A DNA stretch of 64,000 nt, from positions 86,524,670 through 86,588,669 of the forward strand of contig OX352773.1 of NCBI GenBank assembly GCA_947095535.1, read 5' to 3'. Position 1 is the first letter of the stretch. Every line of letters begins with the position of its first letter. This DNA is from Poecilobothrus nobilitatus (taxonomy: Eukaryota; Arthropoda; Insecta; Diptera; Dolichopodidae). The position numbers and the translations under genes were made by a program. This document shows positions 12,301-24,345 of this stretch, in pieces. The notes below the pieces were generated by a model that worked only from the letters and a program-made list of their open reading frames with translations, was not told the origin of the DNA and searched no databases.

Positions 12301-13163
12301 GACATTCGTGAATATAGGATTAATTAGTTCCTCTATTTTAAACTATTTATATATAATGAATTTAAATTAAAATGAAAATTTAACTTAGTCAGAAATTATA
12401 ACAGCTGTTTGTATTAATAACTTTTCTTAATAATATATGGATACCTTAAAATTGATAAAAGTTTGACTTAATTTTTATTTTTTTTTTTTTTTTTTTCAAA
12501 ATAAAATCTAACAAAAATCACAAATTTTTTTTTATTTACAAACCATATTCATAACACGTATGTATAAACTACATAATTATATAAATTTATTTTTGAATAT
12601 ACTCTTTACCTAAAACTTATTATGGAGAAAACGCGTGGTTTTTTTCATTACTTACTTGTTTTATACTTGCCTTTTTAATTATTACGAAACATGGAAATAA
12701 AAAATTGAATTATAATTTTACATATTATATAATATATATGTACATATACATATATATATATTTGTTTTTTCTTTTAAATTACAAATATTAAGTACAAATT
12801 GTAGTTAGTTATAAGAGGTCGTTAGTCCTCTTCGTTAGTCGTTAGGTCGTTAGGTCGTTAGTCGTCGTTAGTTTCGGTCGCTTTTTATTTGTGGATTCAT
12901 TAACAAATAAAAAGGTTATATGAATTGAAATCTTTTAAAGAAATTAATTATTATCTATAGGGTCTTAATATACCAGAAATTAGAATTAGTTAAATATTTA
13001 AGAATGTAAAAAAAAGTTACATATTATTCAAAAATTTCAAAATGTATACATATACATATACATATACATATACGTCATTCATGAATATAATTTTAATTAG
13101 CTCCTCTATTTTAAATTAATTTATGTACAGAATCTAAATTGAAATGAAAATTTATCTTAGTTA
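12298..13163 (+). repeat. Pair of ~95-bp direct repeats, 774 bp apart
   Basis: The sequences starting at 12298 (ACGACATTCGTGAATATA) and 13072 (ACGTCATTCATGAATATA) stay similar for about 95 bases, through TCCTCTATTTTAAA and AAATTGAAATGAAAATTTA-like phrases. The interval between them holds the GTCGTTAG minisatellite. It could be a local duplication or two copies of one element's end. Confidence 0.65.
12817..12880 (+). repeat. GTCGTTAG minisatellite
   Basis: The unit GTCGTTAG recurs about six times with interruptions. It is one of the few clearly GC-richer patches in the window. No gene is associated with it. Confidence 0.8.
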
Positions 13164-13867
13164 CTCATTTAAATAATCAATATACTTAAATATATATTTA
13201 TATTAGGAATAAATAGTTGTATATAATAGGTGTATTAACTAACACCACCTCGTTATGATAAAGTATACTATTTCGATGGGTATTGAAATGATAAATAAAT
13301 TTGTATTAAAGAAACTTTAAGCCTGGGTGGTTCATTAGGGTGAAATATGATTATTAAACTTTAAAGCGTAATATTGAAAATGAAAGGATAATTTTTATTT
13401 AGCGTAGTGTCAAAAGTCCACCGATCACAATATACTGCAAGGAGATTATGATCTACGTAGCCGAGTCATACGTACAAAATGTGTATGGAACAGAATACCA
13501 TACATTCATTTTGTGGTCTTATGGCTCAACAATTTACTTATATATATATTTTTTTTTAAAACAAAAATTAACTGAATGATGAATATTTTTCTAATATGTC
13601 CGGAGAGGTAAATCCCAATTTTTGTAGACAAATTCCGGTTATGTGTAAATAGATTAAGTTATAAAAATCGATTTAGATAATGTAGAATGAATTAAAATAC
13701 CAACTGATGTCTATTATAAATACAGAAGAAACTGAACTAAAGGTATAAGAGCTAGGGCATAAAATCAGGGTTTCAATCATACTAACAATAGTATATAAAA
13801 ATTTTCTTCGTCATTATGTCCTTAAATTTAATGTAATTGGGAACGTTTGTTTCAAATTATGAATATA

Positions 13868-14523
13868 CAGTAAAAGCTCCAATAAACGGACACCCGAGAA
13901 ACCTAAATTTTTGTCCGGTTAAGAGAGATGTCCGGTTATAAAAATATTTTTCAAACATACTTTTTTAATTGTTTTTCTTTTTATTAAGCTTTAATTCAAT
14001 TTGTTACATTTTTTATTTACTCCAAATTAAAATACCACAATTACTTACAATTGTATAGTATTGTAAATATACATACAATACTTCAACTTAAGAATTGTAC
14101 ATTCTAGTATATTGTAAGTCGACTTACAATATACTAGAATGGGAGGTGCGAAATTTTTATAAAATGATTTGTGTAATTTTTATATGTATTTGCCTTTTGT
14201 AGGCTTAGTAATATTTGTGAGTAGTATTTAAAAAACGGAAAAAAAAGATTATTGAAGAAGCTATTTCAATTATTTATTAATAATTGATAAATTATAAAAC
14301 TCTCTTATATGACAGCACGTTTATTAGAGTTACGTGTCCATTTATCAGAGATTTTAAACTTTTTAAAGCACAAATTCACTTGTCCGCGTCCGCATGTGGG
14401 AGAGTTCGCTTATTAGAGCGAAGTTTATATGAAAATGTTATAAAAAAAGTTGGTTCCTAAGATTCTGTCCATCTATAAGAGATGTCCGCTTATTAGAGCT
14501 CTCGGTTATGAGAGCTTTCACTG
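13868..14523. mobile_element. Tigger/pogo-like non-autonomous DNA transposon
   Basis: The left end reads CAGTAAAAGCTCCAATAAAC and the right end, inverted, CAGTGAAAGCTCTCATAACC. They are flanked by TA at 13866-13867 and 14524-14525. Ends of the form CAGT..A..CTC followed by CGGACAcc are characteristic of pogo/Tigger elements of the Tc1/mariner superfamily. Subterminal repeats recur inside, such as GTCCGGTTA near both termini and CTTATTAGAG at several places on the right. There is no transposase frame in the 656 bp, so it would depend on an enzyme encoded elsewhere. Confidence 0.85.
14100..14141. repeat. Perfect 42-bp palindrome inside the Tigger-like element
   Basis: The half-site CATTCTAGTATATTGTAAGT is followed without a spacer by its exact complement, centred on GTCGAC. 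It could extrude as a cruciform. The perfection of both arms is notable in an otherwise decayed element. Confidence 0.95.
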
Positions 14524-14525
14524 TA

Positions 14526-17500
14526 TACGCTATCTACCTATTATAGGGATTATAAACCAACTATCTACTTAAATAGTTCATAATTTTGTATGGTGTTCTG
14601 ACCCGTGATTTTATGTCACTGCGCCTTTTAATTTACGTATAAGTTTTTAGTCGTTAGGGTGAGTATTTCACTTAATTCTTTTTATAGTATAAATACTTAA
14701 TAACAACAATATTAATAAAATTATATTATAACAATGAAATGAAATACAAATCAATTTAAGTAAGGGGGGTTACTAATACAATAACAGAATTTCACCATCC
14801 CAAACAACAACAACTAAAGGTAAAGGTACAAAGAAATTAAATGAATAAATGAATAAAAGAAAAAAAAAGAAATAATTAGAAGATTTTCATCAAAAACAAT
14901 AGCATTTAACTACTTTTAAACAAATAGTTCGATACATATAGGAATGATTCTATTTAATACTACATACATATATACATATCATTTTATATTCTTATACGTA
15001 ATTTTAATAAGAAAATAAAAAATTTATTAAATTTGAATTGGACCGGCAGAATGAACTTAAAAAACGAATTTAAATCTACCTCTTATAATTGGAATTTCAT
15101 ATTGAAGCTTTTAAGTAAAAAAAGATTATTATCGTACTAAACCTTATCAAACTTTTTGATTAAATATAATGCTACAAGTTTTTCTATATTATACACAAAA
15201 CAATTTTAAACTGACGGAAACACTTTATCATTATACCACTTCAAAGCACTTCAAACAAACAAGTATAAAAGTTAATATAACCAGTTAATATATACAAGTA
15301 TAAAAAGCATTATAAGAACACAGAGATGAAAATTAACAAGCAAAAGAAAAAATCAATCAAATTATGTATATTCAAAAATAAATTACATTTAAAAATTAAT
15401 TTACAATATTCGATTTTAATTGAATTAAAAAATTACATACATATTTCATTTCCCCTTTTTTTTTTCTTTACTATTTTCTAATTTATAAGTAAATATTCAT
15501 AAGACAAATTAATTAAATTCCATTTAATATTATTAAGTACATACATATATTATACCTATTTAGACCCATACCTATTTATATTAGATATACATAAGTATGT
15601 AAATATATTTAATTTAAATTGTTCCTTCTTATTTTATGTTCGATTTATGATTTATTCACCTTATTTTCCTTTTTGCTTATTTTTTTTTTTTAGTATCTAC
15701 TTCTAAATCTGAATGTAAATAAAACCGTTAATAAAATTCACTTTCATTGTGATGTAATAAATAAAAATAACAGAAAAAAAACATATAAGCCTAAAAAATT
15801 AGTTTCCTCACTGACAGAGCGCGCACTACCGTCTAAGTCATTTTGTTGTTATTTTTTTTTTTTTTTCTTATTTATTTCAATTTTATGTTCATTCTATCGC
15901 TTCATTATTAACACAAACACACAAAAAAATAAAAAAAAATATCAAGGTAAGTTCAAGGTAACTCAAGGTAAATTGGTTTCCATTTACAAAAATAAATATT
16001 AAAAACTTTGAAGAAATTATAAAAAAAAAAAAACAAAAATACATAAAAGAAAAATGTGTAAATTTTTTTTATTTTGTTCTTATCAAGTATTCAAAAACGA
16101 GTATAAAGTGTTCGTTACGTTTTTATGAAAAAGAGGAAGATAAAACTGGTTTTATTTATTTTATTCACAATAATACTAACTATAACAAAATGTTTAACAT
16201 AAAATGACGAAAAGAGAGAAAAAAACAAAATAGTGAGTTTAGTACTAAAGGTTTTTAAATTTCCACATATTAAGTATTAATACAAAGTAATGAGTACAGA
16301 AATGTGATTATTTTTGAATTTGTAGTTTTTTTTTTTTTAATTTAAAAGAAACCCTATAATTAAGTACATAGAACGTTTAAACACATATAAAAATATATTG
16401 TTTGAGGTGTATAAGGTGTTTTCGTTGTCTCTTTTAAAATATTTCCACAGATTTTAATTCAATCAATTCAGATGTCTAAAATTATCAAATTTTAAAAATT
16501 TACTTATAGCTTCTAAATGAAGTTACGATGTAATGTATGGATAGAAATTTTTAGAAAATTCTAGTTTCACATAAAAATCATTAAAAAATACTGAATTACA
16601 AAATATTATATTGGTTAAGAAATTTAATGTCATTTGAGAAATATTCAGTATGAATTTAAATTATAACCACTTGAAAGTAAAAGCATATTTCAAATTTTGG
16701 AAGCCTGTAGCTTGCTCCTTAAATGATGAGGACTTTCTAAAAATATTATTGTTAGAAAAATTAAAATTTTTATTCTAAACATGTATCTCTTAGAGACCCC
16801 CTAGAAGATCTATTTACATTAAAATTCTATTGATTTATCTTCAATAATATAAAAGTTTCAATAATATAAAAGTAAAAAACAGACGACGAATAGACGTAAC
16901 GAAACTACTAAATCCATTTTTAACTAAATTTTAAACAAAATACTATAAAAATGGAATTTTTTACTGTAATTAATTTAACAGTTATTTGCATTTTTCTTAT
17001 TTTTGAAATAATTTGTTATGAATTCTCAAAAAAAAAAAACAACAAATCCGATTTAATTTTATGGACTGATGATTTGGTAGGTACCTATTAATACATACAA
17101 TAAAAAAATAAAATTTAGAATAATTTTTCATCAATTTTATCAGTGGATTAAATATGGAAGATAAAGGAAATAAAAGAAGGTAAAAGTTATTTGTCAAATA
17201 AAATAACCCACAATGATTCTAATTTTGAATCTTTTTTTAGATATTGATGCTTTTCATTTTTTTTTTTTTTTTGGTTCTTTTTGGTAAGCTTTTAACTTGT
17301 TCATTAATAACGTCATGCCTGTTTAAATGAATTTTTTTTTATTCATCATGAATAGATAAACATACATACATATATAATTTCTTTACAATTTTCATAAATT
17401 TATTTTACGCAAATTGTTGTTTAGCTTTTTTAAATATACTTTATACTTACTATAAATTATATTTCGTCTAACTGGACACTTTATTTTGATCAGACGAAAA

Positions 17501-18198
17501 TTTAAATTTAAATTCTAATTCTAATTTAATTCTATAATTAGAAAATTTAAAACAATGAATTTTTTATGATTTAGAAAAGAATCAACAAGATCAGAACAGA
17601 AAAAAAAAAAGAAAAAAATTCAATTCAATTAAAATACATTCCGAAAATATTTGAAAATTTGATTTTTAAATTTTTTTTTTTTGCAAGAATTTAAGATCTT
17701 TTAAAATTAAAATACACTTACAGAATAATAAAAAATAATGTTTGAACCAATTTTTAATTTTAAATACTCATTAGTCATTATTATTCATTACAAATGATTA
17801 TCAGCATTTGGTAACGCATTAAAAAACCGTCAGTAAAACCGTCAGAAAAAAAAATTATAACTAAACAGAAGAAAAAACAAAATAAAGACCATGAAAACTT
17901 AATGATCAAATAATTTTTTTAATGTTTCGGTTTTTTTTACTTTTTAAACTTTTGTTTAAAAATATATATTTTTTTTTTTGCTTAAATTTAATGAAAATAA
18001 ATTAGATAATTTTGTAATAAATTATTATCTACATAATTTGTAATAATATAATATTAATTCTTTAATACTATAAATAATAAATAATAATTTTAAAAATTGA
18101 AAAGTTTTGGACATTAGAATAGGTATAAGTACATAAATATATTTATCTAATATTATTTTATGTTTTGTTTTTAGCTTTATAGTTAATCATATATGTAT
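14526..18198. other. AT-rich intergenic DNA, no gene recognised
   Basis: Homopolymer-rich sequence. A 17-bp tandem duplication (TTCAATAATATAAAAGT) lies at about 16841-16873. No reading frame had family features; the short open frame at 16997-17197 is explained by AT-rich chance. Confidence 0.5.
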
Positions 18199-18206
18199 AT
18201 GAAGTG

Positions 18207-19124
18207 GGGTGCCGTTCAAAAGTCCGACATTTATAATCCTGACTTTCAAAATCTCGACTTTTAAAATCCCTACAATCTCGCTTTTGAGATATTTCTAAAA
18301 GGGAAAGAGATAGAAAAAAATTTGTAAAGTTCATAATTAAAGAGCTTAAAAAACTCTTTCTAAATATACTACAAAAGGTATCGAAATACAGAATGTTTCG
18401 GAAGAAAAATAAGTTTGAAACAAAATTTATTTTTAAAAATCACTATCTGAATAACTTTGTAATTGCTGAACATATAAAAGATATGTCCACAAAAATAAAA
18501 GCCGGTTCTTTACTCTTTGAAAACGATGTAGAATAGGTACCATTTTTATACAATTGCTTCGTAGTTTTAACCATCCCAAATTGCCCCACTATACCCCCAC
18601 TATCTTAAATTCTTTGTTGTTGAAATATGTATGTATGTAAAAAAAAACCAATAAGGAAGGACTTAAGAATTAGTTACAATATCAGGATTTTATTAATTTG
18701 TTAATATCAGGGTTTCAATAATTTCTTTATTTGAATTTTGAAGTTGATTACAAAATCAGGATTTATACGCCTTATATGAAATATATTTTAGAGATGATGA
18801 CGAAATTATGGGTTTCCCCTTTTTTCCAGAATATTTATTTATATACCAAGGAGAGATTAAATCAGGGACGAATATTAAATCAATAACAATTTTTAAAGCC
18901 CCATATCTCCCAAACGGTGGGTGAATACACCTCGCATTCATATAAAGTTTTTTATTTGTTTTAACCTCCTGAATCCATCTCCAGCTCTTTCTTAGTTTAT
19001 AAAAGACAAAACAAAAAACTAAGTAATGTCGGGATTTTAAGTCAGGATTTTGAAATGTTGGGATTTTGAAACGACGAGATTTTAAAATTTGGGATTATAA
19101 ATGTTGGATTTTCATTACGCACCA
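18207..19124. mobile_element. Unclassified inverted-repeat DNA transposon with 8-bp target duplication
   Basis: The ends are GGGTGCCGTTCAAAAGTCC and, inverted, TGGTGCGTAATGAAAATCC, followed on both sides by iterated short blocks of the type GGGATTTTGAAACGAC (or complement). The flanks ATGAAGTG (18199-18206) and ATGAAATG (19125-19132) match at seven of eight bases, consistent with an 8-bp target-site duplication. The 918-bp body has no transposase frame. An 8-bp duplication occurs in hAT, P and Merlin elements among others; the termini do not let me choose. Confidence 0.7.
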
Positions 19125-20085
19125 ATGAAATGGTGTGTGTGTTTAAGGTAACTTTCAAGGTAAATATTAATTATGATTTTAATGATTACATGTAAAATTA
19201 AATCAAAATTAAATGACATAAGTACTTTGAAAATTTTCTTTTTAGTCCTTAAAATCAACTGATTATATTAATTATATTTGACGAATTTTAAAAAATTAAT
19301 TACAGTAATGATCTAATTAGAGTCATTTAAAAATATCAATTATACATATTATATAATTATCTAATTACTAAAATATATGTATATAGTTTACAAATTTATA
19401 ACTACATACATTACTTAACTATTAGAAAATTAATGAAGAATTCTTTGGAAAAGTCACCAAATCATCAATAATATTAATTGCAAAGACTAAAAAAATATAT
19501 ATGTATAATATATTAATTGGCTATATTAAAAAATAAGTAGATAAGTGGTTTAAAGTGCAATAAATCTTAAATGCGTCTTTACTTAGTTTTAATGATATTT
19601 ATGTGACTTTTGTTCTCTGCACTCAAATACTAAAAAAACATTTTACACCTAAAATTTAATGTTTTTATTTAATTTCGTGATAAAATTAGGTAAATAAAAA
19701 AATTATGTACCTAAATACATACTTTGTATACCTATATGTATAAAAAAAGTAAGGTTACATTTAATTTACAAAAAAAAAATAAATAAGAAGTCAAAAAATA
19801 TATAAAAAAAATTATATGTAATTTTTAATTTTTTTTTTCATTTTATTTTTCTTGAACTCTAAAATAAACCTTGTCCTAAAAACAAAACATCACACAGTTT
19901 TTATTTTTATTTCTTTTTATATATTCATATATTTAAGTTACTAATAAAAACTAATTTAAAATCTTTAAAAAGATTTTTTTCGAGAACAGAAAGTAATAAA
20001 TTGAAAGTAATTTTTAAATAAAAATAAAGAAATTAAATTATGAAATAATAATATCTAATTTTTTAAAATAATTCATTTGAATGTA

Positions 20086-20818
20086 TAGGATTTTCCAATT
20101 TGAGTGATATGATTTCTTTTCAAAATGAATAGCATGAATACCACGTTCAATATTGACTTCTAAAGCTTGAAGAGAGTCTGGTTTTTTGCTAAAGACCAAT
20201 GACTTCAAATAATCCAACAAGAAATAGTCTAATGGTGTTAAATCACAACTTCTTGGAGGCCATCCAATATCACAATTTCTTGAAATAATCGAATCTCCAA
20301 ACTTTTCTTGCAATAATTCGATTGTTGCACATGCTGTGTGGCATGTAGCACCGTCTTGTTGGAACCAGATGTTGTCAAGATCAACTTCTTCCACTTTCGG
20401 CCATAAAAAGTTGGTTATCATCGATCTATACCGCTCTCCATTGACAGTAACGGTGTTACCAGCTTCATTTCGAAAGAAGTACGGACCGATGATTCCACCA
20501 GACCAAAAACTACACCAAACTGTCAATTTAGGTGAATGTAATGGTTGTTCATGAATAATTTGTGGATTTTCTTCGCACCAGAATCGACAGTTTTGTTATG
20601 ACTTACGACTTGATTTAGTGGAAAGTGCTCGAAAATTAGGTTAATCGAATTCGTTCTTGCAAAAGAAGTCGTGGAGGCCATTTGAATGACGTTTTATTCA
20701 GAACTTAATTGTATCGATTGTACTTGATATTAAATAAAAAACATTTGAATTTCCTTAACAAATACTTAGTGTGTTTTTTTTTTAAAAGAAATCATATCAC
20801 TCAAATTGGTGAACTCCT
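20086..20818 (-). mobile_element. Rearranged DD41D mariner element, copy 2
   Basis: Same family as 5948-6845, opposite orientation, flanked by TA. The right side (about 20599-20818) carries the inverted copy of the transposase 3' end joined to the truncated catalytic domain at exactly the same place as in copy 1, CAAAACTGTCGATTCTGG on the minus strand. The left end keeps only ~35 bp of terminal repeat, because the normal 3' arm has been deleted up to codon phrase NIERGIHAIHF. The terminal bases of the right end have diverged (GGTGAACTCC in place of GGAAAACCC). Confidence 0.85.
20120..20590 (-). pseudogene. Truncated mariner-like transposase, copy 2
   Basis: The open frame carries TVWCSFWSGGIIGPYFF, WFQQDGATCHTA and CDLTPLDYF. 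41 residues lie between the second and third catalytic Asp. No internal stop occurs in this part, unlike copy 1, but the N-terminal half and first Asp are missing and the C-terminus runs into the terminal repeat. WGY after the third Asp has become LDY. It is inactive by truncation. Confidence 0.85.
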
Positions 20819-20820
20819 TA

Positions 20821-22552
20821 TTTAAATACGCTGTTCATAAGTACTACATTTCTTTAATAATTTTAGACTTTTATTAGTTAACTAATTTCCAGCTATTATT
20901 TTATTAAAAAAAAAAAAAAATTAATTAAACTTCATATTTACAAATAAAAATGTTAATAAATAAAATGTTACTTATATATATATATTTAGGTACCTTACTT
21001 ACTTAAAAAAATTATTTTTGTCAATGTATTAAGTATAAATTATCACCACTAGTCAGTCGTTTTAATTAAGTTCAAAGTCAATTAAAAAAATTTCGCTTTA
21101 AAACATCCATGATTCATTTGAGATTTTTTATTTTCAATTAAGATTATAAATTTTTGTTTTGTTTAAATAAATTATTATCATATTAAATATGATAATACTA
21201 TGACTATGAACTGAAATCAAAATATCTTCTAGAATTTTTATCAAATTGAACTTAAATTTAATTTATAAATTTTTTACTATTTTTTCAACAATTCAAAAAA
21301 AGAACAACAAAAAAAAAGTTTAAAAACAAAACAAAAATTTCAAAATTATTTGCATACGTATTAAGTGTTTCAATATTTTTTACACATCGTAATAAAAAAA
21401 ATTTAATTCTGGAAACTAAGGAGACATGTGTGACTACATCAGCTAACTTATTTATTGAAATAGAGATTTTATAGCCATTCGAGTTTTATTTTTTTATCAT
21501 AATAAGGTAACTAAAATAAATAAAAATGCCACGAAATAAAGAGTTAACTTTGAAAACACGTTTTTTAGAATTGTTAAAAAAACAGTAAAGAATTTATAAA
21601 TTAAATTTGAGTTCAATTTGATAAAAATTATAGAAGATATTTTGATTTCAGTTCATAGTCCTAACAAAATTTCGTAGTGTATAAATAATATTGAAACTGA
21701 CTGTATGTATTTTAAATAAGAATTTATTTAAGTCTTAATATATATTGTTTAAAAAAGGAATAAGATAATAAGTATATTGTTTTAAAATATAAAATATCAA
21801 AGAGAGCTGGTCACAATCGTGCACGCCAAAATCCACCTATCTTGCTTTTTTTTCATTTTGCATTAGAAAATATACCTTCCTAAAATATTTTTTAAACGAA
21901 AATAGATTGCTGCTTTGCCTTTAAAGAATGTCTACAAATCTTTAGATCTACAAATAGTTAAGAAGGATTTTAAACTTAGTTTCACAATCAGGATTATACA
22001 CTTTTTCCAGAATATTTATATACTGTGGTTAAAAAAAAAAACTGAATTAACATTAAAATATTAAATTTTTCTCATACCAGTTTTTCTAGAATATTTAAAA
22101 AAAAAATTTGTTTTTAATTAACACAGTGGTTAATTTAAAAAAAACCTGTGATACAGTTTTTCCAAAGTTTTTAGAAAATATATTATTTCTATAAATTATT
22201 GCTACAAATTACTATGTAACATAAAATATGTATGTAGAAAAATAATTAGAAGAGATTTTAGAGTTGGTTTTAGAGTTTTGTAAAAAAGATTTTGTTTTGA
22301 GAGATTTTTGAAAGCAAGATTTTGTCGCAAAAGATTTTGGTGTATAAGATTATGACACAAACCCATAACAAATAATAACTTTGAATAAAAACAGAAACTA
22401 TTTAAAGTTAATATTTAATTAATTAAGTAAATTACTAAAGATTTATATTACTCTATAAGTTATATTTCATGTTTTGATTCGAAATAAATCCGATAAGAAT
22501 TTGTGAAAATTAAAGCCATTCTAAAAAGAAAACATCAAAGAAAATATTTTCT
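20821..22552. other. Intergenic DNA with a degraded GATTTT-repeat element
   Basis: The stretch 21800-22370 begins with CGCCAAAATCC and ends with iterated AAGATTTTG blocks separated by 10-13 bases, resembling the subterminal blocks of the 18207-19124 element. It is probably an old relative. Similar blocks recur near 52435-52490 and 53880-53930. No gene seen. Confidence 0.4.
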
Positions 22553-22563
22553 AAATTAGATCT

Positions 22564-22749
22564 GGGGGCTTCGGTAGCCTAGTGGCTAAGAGCATTTAAA
22601 ATACGATATAAACACCGAGGGAGCTCGAGTCTCACACACGTCATAAGAGTTATTCCCCCTTAGGTCGTTTACAGCAACGCCTGAACACGAAAGGGTGTGC
22701 AATTTCCTGTCCACATTTATGTGGCAGAAAAATGCATTAAAAAAAAAAA
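22564..22749 (+). mobile_element. tRNA-derived SINE, copy 2
   Basis: It keeps an A-box-like TAGCCTAGTGGC and a partly eroded B box (GAGCTCGAGTC). The shared tRNA-unrelated body and 3' TTTATGTGGCAGA..ATGCATTAAAA lead into a poly-A tail. The target-site duplication is perfect: AAATTAGATCT at 22553-22563 and 22747-22757 (the A residues overlap the tail). The open frame on the opposite strand over this copy is incidental. Confidence 0.92.
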
Positions 22750-22757
22750 TTAGATCT

Positions 22758-23579
22758 AAGTACATATTATTAAACTCATATATAAACTCATAATGTAGAT
22801 AATAGAACCTTAAAAGAAAACGGTTAAAAATAGGTATATAGGCAAAATAAGAAATAGGAAAAAAAAAATTCAATGAGTTTAAAATAGTTATAGATGCAAG
22901 ATTTTCACAATTTAAACTAAGTATAATTAACTAATTTATAAGTAGAAAATAATGACTAATATATAAGGGTTATTTATACATTATTAAAAAAAATCTATTG
23001 CAAATATTTTTTATAAAACCTAATGCAATACCTTTTACAGAACACTTAAAATTACATTCTATACACAAAAAAAAATATTAAAAAAAAAATTTAAAAAAAA
23101 ACAGATATTTAACTTAGAAATAAATAAAAGTTGTTATTATATAGACGATCTTAGTTCAAATTTCTTAATTATAAATTATATAATAAGTAATTACTTATTT
23201 AATTTTAAGAGGTCAAAAGATAAAGTACCTATAGTTCAAATTTTTCGAGTTTGATCAAATAAATACATAATTAAAAACTTTGTCAAAGTTCAAATTAACG
23301 GACGAATAAAAATTGCAAATTATGAGTAACTTATTACTATTTAACCTCAATCTTAACTCAAGCTATTTTTGTATAAAATAAAAATATCAAAAATTAACTT
23401 AAATCAGTAAATCTGGTAACATATACACACTTACTTATTACTTAGTTAATTTAAAAATTTGATAAAAATCTAAATTTTCCATTTTTAAGTATTTATATTA
23501 AATTTGATTTTATATATTTTAATCTTCATAAATCATAAGCAAAACAAAAAAAAATGAGGTAAAATGTAAACTAAAGGTT
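22758..23579. other. AT-rich intergenic DNA, nothing recognised
   Basis: No gene, RNA or repeat structure could be supported here. Confidence 0.5.
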
Positions 23580-24345
23580 TTTAAAGGCGCATATTTTCCA
23601 AAATACAATAAAATAAGAGTTTAGAATTGTGTCTTCCGCTAAAATTTTTAAGTTTTCTTATAATTTTATATGAATGAAAAAATGTGAAAAATTAAGAGAT
23701 TCAGTTTCTTCAGTCTTAAGAAAATCCTTTCTACTTAATTAAGAAAAGCAGTTAACACATATAAAAGCATAATGTTTAAGTTTTAGTATTTAAGTTTTAC
23801 TTTGAAAAACTTTATACAGATGTTAAAGTTATACATTTAAAAATTATAAATTAATAAATTTAATAGTTAATATAATGACCTATTACTTGGCGTCCCTACA
23901 CAGATTGAAAAAAATATTAAACAGAATTTAATAAATATTTGAAAATAGGGTTTTTTTTTCAAATTTGAGAGGACATAGCTTCGTTAACCTATATAGTAAC
24001 ATATAACACATAGTAATAGTTAGAAAAGCTATTAACGAATGTAAAAATATGGTAATACAACTTTAATTTTTAACGCTTACTTTGAAAAATATTACCCAGT
24101 TGCCTGAAAAACTATTAAGCAAAACCTGACACAAACTTATAAACCTTTGAAAATAGGGCTTTTCCGAAGTTTGAACTGTAGTTCCGTAATGGATGAGACT
24201 ACATAAAACAGTTATTCTACAACATTAATTTTTTTATATAACCAATACCCTTGATTAAAATTTAATTGCTCTTTCTTTAACATTGTAGAAGTTTTGTAAA
24301 CAGACAAACATACGGAGGGACATAGTAAGAGTAATAAGCAAAATT
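23580..24345 (-). repeat. Dispersed repeat family R2, copy 2, with internal subrepeats
   Basis: On the minus strand it shows the same ordered blocks as 11690-12300: TTTTTAGCA, ATGTCCCTCCGTATG, TTTACAAAACTTCTACA, GGAAAAGCCCTATTTTCAAA. Within it, the phrase GAAAATAGGG..TTTGA followed by TAG(C/T)T(C/T)CGT recurs at about 23940 and 24150 on the plus strand, so the element has an internal ~200-bp repeat. Confidence 0.6.

Noticed and set aside
14880..18100. Possible short genes in the poly-T rich stretch
   Set aside because: No exon pair with splice signals and conserved family residues could be assembled.
18207..19124. Assignment to the hAT superfamily from the 8-bp duplication
   Set aside because: The termini do not have the usual hAT CAGNG-type start and no hAT transposase is present, so only an unclassified call is justified.
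20336..20554. Plus-strand open frame over mariner copy 2
   Set aside because: It is antisense to the transposase remnant.
22586..22873. 95-codon open frame on the minus strand
   Set aside because: It runs antisense through SINE copy 2 and into flanking poly-A/T sequence.
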